DNA from: Microglena sp. YARC
Taxonomy: Eukaryota > Chlorophyta > Chlorophyceae > Chlamydomonadales > Chlamydomonadaceae
Direction: 5' to 3'
DNA length: 64,000 bases
Assembly (NCBI GenBank): GCA_022414725.1
Contig: CM039464.1
Coordinates: forward strand, 9,614,817 to 9,678,816
Below the pieces are notes generated by a model. That model saw only the letters and a program-made list of their open reading frames with translations. It did no database searches and was not told where the DNA came from. How positions within the stretch are numbered: the stretch's first letter is position 1; each line of letters starts with the position of its first letter. Positions 55,335-64,000 of this stretch are shown here, one piece after another. The translations under genes were made by a program, and so were the position numbers.

Positions 55335-55560
55335 AACCAAAGGGAGGGAGCAATATTGGGCGGGATGGGGAGAAGTGCAGTTCATGGAATGGCAGCGCAG
55401 TACAGTGCAAGGCAGTAAAGTGCAGTGCAAGGCAGCATTGGGCCGGATGGGGAGAAGTGCAGTGCATGGCAGCGTGGTGCAGTGCATGGCAAGGCAGGAG
55501 AGGAGAGCAACACAGGGAGAGAAGGCGAGGGCTCGGGAGCAGATCAAGTCATCCCCTGTC
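55335..55560. repeat. GCAGTGCAAGGCAG words and duplicated segment
   Basis: GGCGGGATGGGGAGAAGTGC and GGCCGGATGGGGAGAAGTGC occur 75 bp apart. GTGCAAGGCAG and GTGCATGGCAG words recur between and after them. It lies in the intron between the exons at 56,213 and 55,330. Confidence 0.7.
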
Positions 55561-56060
55561 CCGCATCCTATATTTTACACCCTTTAGCCCCCCTAAATTA
55601 CACCTTGCAATCGTGCTTGGCACCCTTCCTTCCTCCAATTGGCCCCCTCCCATTCCACATCCTTCTGTTCCACACCCTTCATTTTACGCCCTTTAGGACC
55701 CTACATTACACCGTGCAGTTTTCTTTGGCCCCTTCTTCCCCCGATTGGCCCCCTTCCATCAATCAATTGGCACCCATCCATTCCGCATCCTTCTGTTCCA
55801 CACCCTTCATTTTACACCCTTTAGGACCCTACATTACACGGTGCAATTGTCTTTGGCCCCCTTCCTTTCTCCAATTGGCACCCTTCCTTTCCTTAAGCTT
55901 CTGTTTCACACCCTTCAGGATCCTACGTCACACCGTGCAATTTTCTTTGGCACCCTTCCCCCCTCCAATTGGCCCCCTTCCATCAATTAATTGGCACCCT
56001 TATTTTCCTAAATCTTCTGTTTCACACCCTTTAGGATCCTAAGTTACATAGTCCATGTAG
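55560..56060. repeat. tandem repeat, five ~115-bp units
   Basis: Units share CATCCTTCTGTTCCACACCC, TTCATTTTACACCCTTTAGG, ACCCTACATTACACCGTGCA and ATTTTCTTTGGC followed by CTCCAATTGGC. Intronic, non-coding. Confidence 0.8.
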
Positions 56061-56212
56061 TCAATTGTGCACCAATGTAAGCCAAACCTAAAGGGTGTAC
56101 TTTAAAAAACAAAACATTTTTTTAGGCCCAACAAAAGGGTGCCGAAGACTCCCCAAATTAGCAGGGCGGTAATCAGGGCAAGGCAGGGAATTGCAGCATG
56201 GGCTTGACTCAC

Positions 56213-56276
56213 CGTCAGGGTCCAGGCTGGGAAGCTCGGAAATGCGTTTATCCGCCTGTGAGATAATAGTCGGCTG
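56213..56276 (-). CDS. unrecognised gene, exon (QPTIISQADKRISELPSLDP)
   Basis: Acceptor CTCATGCAG, 64 nt reading QPTIISQADKRISELPSLDP and D, donor ACG/GTGAGT. It ends in phase 1 and joins the exon at 55,256-55,330. The frame is also open upstream (MLYRLMQ), so the acceptor may lie further out. With the next exon it gives a polar, probably helical segment; the function is unknown. Confidence 0.55.
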
Positions 56277-56329
56277 CTGCATGAGGCGGTACAACATGGG
56301 TAGAAGAAGTCTTAGGATAGGTATTGATC

Positions 56330-56560
56330 AATAGGCATTTATATGCAAAATAAATGTTTTTATATGTAGACGTTGGTAAACAAAATGTTTTAATGTGTGA
56401 ACAAAATGTTTATACATTTGAAATAAATGTTTTTATATGTATCTCAAAATGTTTTAATATGTGAACAAATGTTTATATATGCAAACCAAATGTTTGTATA
56501 TGTAAACAAAATGTTTGTGGATGTAAAACACATGTTAGTATACGGTATGTTAATATGCAA
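56330..56560. repeat. ~26-bp AT-rich repeat (AAACAAAATGTTTTTATATG)
   Basis: About nine units of ATGTTT-TATATGTAAACAAA with small changes. The word ATGTTTTATATACGTAAAC of the 66-bp satellite at 58.4 kb onwards is similar, suggesting common origin. Confidence 0.7.
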
Positions 56561-56584
56561 ACAAAATGAGCACCTCTTTATTGT

Positions 56585-56870
56585 GAGATATGATATCCTC
56601 TACTCACTCAATCCTTCGGCTTCAACGTCTACCTCACTCCACTAAGTCAAGTCACCAGTACCCAACGTTTGGGGCCCATTTAAGCCTCTGAAGTCGAAGG
56701 CTTGAGTGGGTGCAGTGAGGGCCACCCACTAACTCACTCCACTCCCTCAAGCCTCCGGCTTCAATGTACCCCATGTTCACTCAAGTCACCGGTGCCCAAT
56801 GTTTGGGGCCCATTTGACCCTCTGAAGCGGAAGTCTTGAGTGGGTGGAGTGAGGGCCACAAACTACCTCA
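56585..56870. repeat. two tandem ~160-bp foldback units
   Basis: CTCACTCAATCCTTCGGCTT at the left of each unit is complementary to AAGTCGAAGGCTTGAGTGGG at the right, with GTACCCAACGTTTGGGGCCC in the centre (near 56,659 and 56,791). A third left arm starts at 56,873. They are MITE-like foldbacks repeated in tandem. Confidence 0.65.
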
Positions 56871-56899
56871 CTCTTCTCACTCAAGCCTTCGGCTTTAAT

Positions 56900-57925
56900 G
56901 TCCACCTCCTATTCAATTTCCCACCACAAATCTGCTTCACTGCCAACTCCACAATATGTTCCCTTCTTTTCTGTTTCAGCGCCTTTCCTCGGCATTTCCT
57001 GATAGCCCACCCTCCACTGTTGACCAGCATTGTCATTCTAATCACTCAAGCCTTTGCCCCACCACAAATCTGCTTCACTGCCGATTCCAGAGTCTCATAC
57101 ACCCTCGCGGTGTCAAGTAGACTGTAACATGTAATGTAACTGCCACCTCCATAATATGATCCCTTCTTTTCTGTTACAGCCCCTTTCCTCGGCATTTTCT
57201 GATAGCCCACCCTCCACTGTTGACCAGCATTGTCATTCTAATCACTCAAGCCTTTGCCCCAACACAAATCTGCTTCACTGCCTCCTCCACAATATGTTCC
57301 CTTCTTTTCTGTTTCAGCGCCGTTCCTCGTCATTTCCTGATGGCCCACCCTCCACTGTTGACCAGCATTGTCATTCTAATCACTCAAGCCTTTGCCCCAC
57401 CACAAATTTGCTTCACTGCCGAGTCCAGAGTCTCATACACCCCCGCGGTGTCAAGTAGACTGTAACATGTAATGTAACTGCCACCTCCATAATATGATCC
57501 CTTCTTTTCTGTTACAGCCCTTTCCCTCGGCATTTTCTGATAAGCCACCTCCACTGTTGACCAGCATTGTCATTCTAATCACTCAAGCCTTTGCCCCAAC
57601 ACAAATCTGCTTCACTGCCTCCTCCACAATATGTTCCCTTCTTTTCTGTTTCAGCGCCGTTCCTCGTCATTTCCTGATGGCCCACCCTCCACTGTTGACC
57701 AGCATTGTCATTCTAATCATCCATGCCTTTGCCCCATCACAAATTTGCTTCACTGCCGAGTCCAGAGTCTCATACACCCTCGCGGTGTCAAGTAGACTGT
57801 AACATGTAATGTAACTGCACTCCATAATATGATCCCTTCTTTTCTGTTACAGCCCTTTCTCGGCATTTTCTGATAGCCCACCCTCCACTGTTGACAGCAT
57901 TGTCATTCTAATCACTCAAGCGTTT
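56900..57925. repeat. tandem repeat carrying copies of the exon end at 57,928
   Basis: Six copies of a segment CTGCTTCACTGCC-CTCC, ACAATATGTTCCCTTCTTTT (near 56,935, 57,136, 57,275, 57,476, 57,613, 57,815) plus AAATCTGCTTCACTG and ATTGTCATTCTAATCACTCA repeat the exon at 57,928-58,000 and its donor-side intron. Family E copies (57,086, 57,428, 57,763) are embedded and co-amplified, giving a ~340-bp supra-unit made of two ~170-bp halves. Confidence 0.8.
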
Positions 57926-57927
57926 AC

Positions 57928-58000
57928 CTGGGACGACACAATCTGCTTCAACTGCACCTCCAACAATGTTCCCTAATAATTTGCTGTATGTGCTCCTGTC
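57928..58000 (-). CDS. candidate exon (DRSTYSKLLGNIVGGAVEAD)
   Basis: Acceptor AACCACAAG, 73 nt reading DRSTYSKLLGNIVGGAVEAD and CVVP, donor CCAG/GTAAAC. The peptide is well formed and its 3' end is the source of the repeat to the left. It ends in phase 1, which does not fit directly onto the exon at 56,276, so another exon must lie between if they are one gene. Function unknown. Confidence 0.5.
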
Positions 58001-58009
58001 CTTGTGGTT

Positions 58010-58340
58010 GTTTGATGTGGGATGGATTTTGGTTTGGGGGGCTGGGTAGGGTTGGGTAGGGGGGGAAGTGTGTGTGGCGTGTGTGTGTGGGGTGTGTGGG
58101 TGGGGTGGGGGGGTGGGCACCCCTACCTCCAACCCACTGAACAAAATTAAATAAAAACAACCAGCGTTTTAAGGCACGATAATTGATATCGTGGAATCCC
58201 AGATGGTGTGGGTGGGGGGTTGGTGGGTGGGTGGCGTGGGGTAGAAAAACTTCCCTCCCCTCCCCCTCACCCACCACCCACACGAATAAAAATAAAAACA
58301 AACCAGCGTTTTTAAGGCAATGATTAATCGACATTGTCAA
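58010..58340. repeat. G/T-rich tracts and a duplicated AT segment
   Basis: GGTGGGTGGG and GTGTGTGTGG tracts flank two copies of AAATAAAAACAA-CCAGCGTTTT-AAGGCA (58,150 and 58,291), each followed by a GAT/ATTGTC word. Confidence 0.65.
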
Positions 58341-58389
58341 CACCTAGATGGCCTACCTCTGGGAAAGTTCTTAATCAACGGCCCTTTAT

Positions 58390-61300
58390 GTGTAGAAACA
58401 AATGTATTCAAACATCCATTGTTTTAATATGTAAACAGACTTTGAAATGCGTTAAAACAAATGTGTTGACAATTCAAAAACGTGGTTTTCTAATGTAACA
58501 AAAGTGTTCAAACGTTACAAAATATTTTTATATACGTAAACAAACACACTGTTTTATGTAAGAATCTAATTGTATAACGTTTTAAAAACATTTTATATAC
58601 GTAAACAACACACAGGTGATGTTTTATGTAAGAATCTAATGTGTATACGTTTAAAACATGTTTATATACGTAAACAACAACGTGTTTTATGTAAGAATCT
58701 AATGTGTATTACGTTTAAAACATGTTTTATATACGTAAACAACACATGTTTTATGTAAGAATTTAATGTGTATACGTTTAAAAACATGTTTTATATACGT
58801 AAAACAAACACACATGTTTTTAAATGTAAGAATTAATGTGTATTACGTTTAAAAACATGTTTTATATACGTAAACAACACCGATGTTTTATGTAGAATCT
58901 AATGTGTATACGTTAAAAACATGTTTTAATATACGTAAACACACACATGTTTATGTAAGAATTAATGTGTAATGCGTTTAAAACATGTTTTATATACGTA
59001 AACCAACACACATGTTTTTTATGTTAAGAATCTATGTTGTATACGTTTTAAAACATGTTAATACGTAAACAACACACATGTTTTTATGTAAGGGAATCTA
59101 TGTGTATACGTTTAAAAACATGTTTTTATATACGTCAAACAACACACATGTTTTATGTAAGCAATCTAATGTGTATACGTTTAAAAAACATGTTTTTTAT
59201 ATACGTAAACAAGCAACACAATGTTTTATGTAAGATCTAAGTGTATACGTTTAACATGTTTTATATTACGTAAACACACACATGTTTTATGTAAGAATCT
59301 AATGTGTATACGTTTAAAACATGTTTTATATACGTAAACAACACACATGTTTTATGAGACTCTAATTGTGTATACGTTTAAAACATGTTTATATACGGTA
59401 AACAACACACATGTTTTATGTAAGCAATCTAATGTGTAATAACGTTTAAAAACATGTTTTATAAATAGTAAAACAAAAAAAACCACCACAATGTTTGTGT
59501 AAGAATCTATTTTAATACGTTTAAAAACATGTTTTATATACGTAAAAACACACATGTTTTATGTAAGAATCTAATGTGTAAATACGTTTAAATAACATGT
59601 TTTTTATATACGTAAACCACACACATGTTTTATGTAAGAATCTAATGTGGTATACGTTTAAAAACATGGTTTTATATACGTAAACAACCACATGTTTTTA
59701 TGTAAGAATCTACTGTGTATTACGTTTTAAAAACATGTTTTATATACGTAAACAACACATGTTTTAATGTAAGAATCTAATGTGTATTACGTTTAAAAAC
59801 ATGTTTTATATACGTAAACAACCACCATGTTTTTAGGTAGAATCTAATGTGTATACGTTTTAAAAAACGGGTTTATATACGGTAAACAACCACACATGTT
59901 TTATGTAAGAATGCTAATGTGTATACGTTTAAACATGTTTTATATACGTAAACCAAACACACATAAGCTCCGATGTTTTATGTAAGAATCTAAGTTGTAT
60001 AACGTTTAAAAAAACATGTTTTTATACGTTAAACAACACACTGTTTTATGTAAGAATCTAATGTGTATACGTTTAAAACTGTTTTATATACGTAAAGCAC
60101 ACACATGGTTTTTATGTAAGAATCTAATGTGTATACGTTTAAAAACTGTTTTTATATTACGTAAACAACACACATGTTTTATGTAAGAATCTAATGTGTA
60201 TACGTTTAAAAACATTTTATATATAACGTAATACAACAACACATCGTTCTTATGTAAGGAAGTAATGTGTATACGTTTAAAACATGTTTTATAATTACGT
60301 AAAACAACACACATGTTTTAATGTAGAATCTAATGGTTATACGTTTAAAAAACATGTTTTATATACATAAACAACAACATGTTTATGTAGAATGTAAGTG
60401 TATACGTTTAAAACATGTTTATATATCGTAAACCACACACATGTTTTATGTAAGGAATCTACTGTGTATACTTTAAAAACATGTTTTTATATACATAAAC
60501 ACACACAATGTTTTATGTAAGAATGTAATGTGTATCGTTTAAAACATGTTTTTATATACGTAACAACACACAAATGTTTATGTAAGAATCTAATGTGTAT
60601 CGTTTAAACTGTTTTATATACATAAACTAACAACACATGTTTTATGTAAGATGTAATGCTGTATACGTTTAAAAACATGTTTTATATACGTAAACAACAC
60701 AAACATTTTTTGTAAGAAATCTAATTGTGTATACGTTTAAAACATGTTTTATATACGTAAACACACACATGTTTTAATGTATAGAATCTAATGTGTATAC
60801 GGTTTAAAAACATGTTTTATATACATAAACAACACACATGTTTTATGTAGAATGTAATGTGTATACGTTTAAAAACATGTTTTAATATAAGAAACAACAC
60901 ACATGTTTCTATGTAGAATCTAATGTGTATCGTAAAAAACATGTTTTATATACATAAACAACACACATGCTTTTATGTAAGAATGTATGTGTATATGGTT
61001 TAAAACATGTTTTTATACGTAAAAACACACTGTTTATGTAAGAATTCTATGTTATACGTTTAAAACCATGTTTTATATACATAAACAACCACAGATGTTT
61101 TATGTAGAAGTAATGTGGTATACGTTTAAAAACATGTTTTATATACGTAAACAACCACACATGTTTTATGTAAGCAATCTAATGTGTATACGTTTTAATA
61201 AACATGTTTTTATATACATAACACACACATGTTTTATGTAAGAATGTAATGTGGTATACGTTTAAAAACATGTTTTTATATACGTAAACAAACACATGTT

Positions 61301-64000
61301 TATGTAGAATCTATTGTATACGTTTAAACACATGTTTTATATACATAAACAACACACATGTTTTAATGTAAGAATGTAATGTGTATACGTTTTAAAAACT
61401 GTTTTTATATACGAAACACACAGCATGTTTTTATGTAAGATCTAATCGTGTATACTTTAAAAACATGTTTTACTATACGAAACAAACACACATGTTTTAT
61501 GTAAGAATCTAATGTGTATACGTTTAAAAACATGTTTTATATACGTAAACAACACACATGTTTTAGGTAAGAATCTAATGTGTATACGTTTAAAAACATG
61601 TTTTATATACGTAAACAACACACATGTTTTATGTAAGAATCTAATGTGTATACGTTTAAAAACATGTTTATTACGTAAACAACACACATGTTTTATGTAA
61701 GAATCTAATGTGTATACGTTTAAAAACATGTTTTATATACGTAAACAACACACATGTTTTATGTAAGAATCTAATGTGTATACGTTTAAAAACATGTTTT
61801 ATATACGTAAACAAACACATACATGTTTTACTCGTAGAATCTAATGTGTATACGTTTAAAAACATGTTTTATATACGTAACAACACAACATGTTTTTATG
61901 TAGAATCCTACGATAGTCACTCCACACGTTAAAAAATGTTTTAATTACGTAAACAACACACATGTTTTATGTAGAATGTAATGTGTATACGTTTAAAAAC
62001 ATGTTTTATATACGTACAACAAACACATGTTTTATGTAAGAATTAATGTGTATACCGTTTAAAAACATGTTTTATATACATAAACAACACACATGTTTTA
62101 TGTAAGAAATGTAATGTGTAATACGTTGTAAACATGTTTCTTTATATACGTAAACACACACAACATATTTTATGTAAGAATCTAATGTGTATACGTTTAA
62201 AAACATGTTTTATATACATAAACAATACACATGGTTTTATGTAAGAATGTAATGTGTACGTTTAAAAACATGTTTTTTATACGTAAACAACACACATGTT
62301 TTATGTAAGAATCTAATTTTGTGTATTACGTTTTAAAAAACATGTTTTTATACATAAAAACACACATGTTTTATTAAAATGTAATGTGTATACGTTAAAA
62401 ACAGTTTTTATATACGTAACACACACATGTTTTAATGGTAAGAAATCTATTGTGTCATCACGTTTAAAAACATGTTTTATATACGTAACAACACACATGG
62501 TTTTATGTAAGAATCTATGTGTATACGTTTAAAAAACATGTTTATATACTAAACAACACACCATGTTTATGGTAAGAATGTAATGTGTATACGTTTAAAA
62601 ACATGTTTTATATAGTAAACAACACACATGTTTTTATGTAAAGAATCTAATGTGTATACGTTTAAAAACATGTTTATAATCGTAAAACAAACACACATTA
62701 TTTATGTAAGAATCAAGTGTAACGTTAAAAACATGTTTTATATACATAAACAACACACATGTTTTATGTAAGAATGTAATGTGTATACGTTTAAAAACAT
62801 TTTATAACGTAAACAACACACATGTTGTATATAGAATCTTAATGTGTTATACGTTAAAAACATGTTTTATTAAAAAAACAACACACATGTTTTATGTAAG
62901 AATCTAATGTGTATACGTTTAAAAACATGTTTTATATACATAAACAACACACATTTTTATGTAAGAATGTAATGTGTATACGGTTTAAAAACATGTTTTA
63001 TATACGTAAACAACACACATGTTTTATGTAAGAATCTAATGTGTATACGTTTAAAAACATGTTTTATATACATAAAACAACACACATGTTTTATGTAAGA
63101 ATGTAATGTGTATAAGCCTGAAATTTGCGTTTAAAACAATGTTTATATACGTAAACAACACACATGTTTTATGTAGGAATCTAATGTGTATACGTTAAAA
63201 ACATGTTTTATTATTACATAAACAACACACATGTTTTATGTAAGAATGTAATGTGTATACGTTTAAAAACATGTTTTATATACCGTAAACAACACACATG
63301 TTTTATGTAAGAATCTAATGTGTATACGTTTAAAAACATGTTTTATATACGTAAACAACACACATGTTTTATGTAAGAATGTAATGTGTATACGTTTAAA
63401 AACATGTTTTATATACGTAAACAACACACATGTTTTATGTAAGAATCTAATGGTGTGTATAAACGTTTTTTTTAAAAAAAAAAACATTTGTTTTATCTAT
63501 ACGTAAACAACACACATTTTTATGTAAAGAATTTATGTGTAAGAAAAATCTTACGTTATGTGTAAAAACATGTGTTAAAAGTTTAAAAAACATTGGTTTT
63601 AAACAACACACATATAACATAAACAACACACATGTGAAGAATCTAATTGTAGATGTAAATGTGGATACGTTTAAAAACATGTTTATATACAATAAACAAC
63701 ACACATGTTTTATGTAAGAATGTTAAGTGTATACGTTTTAAAACTGTTAATACGTAAACAACACACAGTTTATGTAAGAATCTAATGTGTTATACGTCTT
63801 AAAAACATGTTTTATATACATAAACAACACACATGTTTTATGTAAGAATCTAATGTGTATACGTTTAAAAAAACATGTTTTATATACGTAAACAAATACA
63901 CATGTGTTTTATATAAATAATCATGTTTACGTTTAAAAACTGTTTATATACTGTAAACAACCACACAGTTTTATGTAAGAATCTAATGTGTATTACCGTT
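58390..64000. repeat. 66-bp AT-rich satellite, about 85 copies, open at the window end
   Basis: The monomer is ACACATGTTTTATGTAAGAA, TCTAATGTGTATACGTTTAA, AAACATGTTTTATATACGTA and AACAAC. GTAAGAATCT at 61,501, 61,567 and 61,633 gives the 66-bp period. Copies from 58.4 to 61 kb are noisy with indels; 61.5-61.8 and 62.9-63.5 kb are cleaner. The unit is partly palindromic around AAAAACATGTTTT. Cys/Ile/Arg-rich peptides in all frames are artefacts. Confidence 0.95.

Noticed and set aside
56900..57802. plus-strand repeated frame (AHPPLLTSIVILITQAFAPP)
   Set aside because: The repeat derives from the minus-strand exon end at 57,928; the plus frame is its shadow.
58390..64000. CRISPR-like array or telomere
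   Set aside because: 66-bp units are contiguous without unique spacers and the unit is not a telomere motif.

Overview
This is eukaryotic nuclear sequence. Genes are split by introns with recognisable GT..AG borders and pyrimidine-rich 3' ends, reading frames are short, and most of the window is tandem or dispersed repeat. I see no bacterial or organellar gene, rRNA or intact tRNA. Telomere-like TTTAGGG/CCCTAAA words near 44.33 and 52.5 kb, an MBD-like protein and an MDP-1-type phosphatase would fit a green-lineage protist (for example a prasinophyte alga), but that is inference. Much of 1-15 kb and 58-64 kb carries indel-type noise and homopolymer runs, and 8,722-9,721 is a 1,000-N gap, so parts look like unpolished long-read assembly.

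Layout. 0.2-7.2 kb: CA/CCA-rich tandem arrays. 7.27-8.2 kb: two plus-strand exons of a UBR-box zinc finger. 9.7-20.9 kb: about 60 copies of a 183-bp satellite. 21.1-23.55 kb: two minus-strand exons of a CBS-domain protein. 24-33 kb: tandem repeats, hairpin elements and a few orphan exon candidates. 33.5-41.2 kb: a plus-strand HAD phosphatase of the MDP-1 type in five exons (perhaps a sixth at 29.94 kb), all joined in phase, with introns full of SINE-like copies and microsatellites. 44.7-45.3 kb: a minus-strand frame with an 8-residue repeat. 47.7-52.4 kb: a minus-strand two-exon gene, MBD-like at its N-terminus and Gln/Pro-rich after that. 53.9-54.8 kb: a terminal-inverted-repeat element enclosing an exon-like frame. 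55.2-58.0 kb: minus-strand exons of an unrecognised gene with tandem exon copies. 58.4-64.0 kb: a 66-bp AT-rich satellite running off the end.

The most striking pattern is that tandem repeats beside real exons repeatedly contain a copy of the adjacent splice junction: a few to tens of exon bases, the donor or acceptor, and neighbouring intron. I see this at more than ten junctions in at least five genes on both strands. It suggests that intron minisatellites and possibly the 183-bp satellite grew outward from exon borders, leaving decoy splice sites and, at 55 kb, tandem alternative exons. No operon-like or functional link between the genes is evident.
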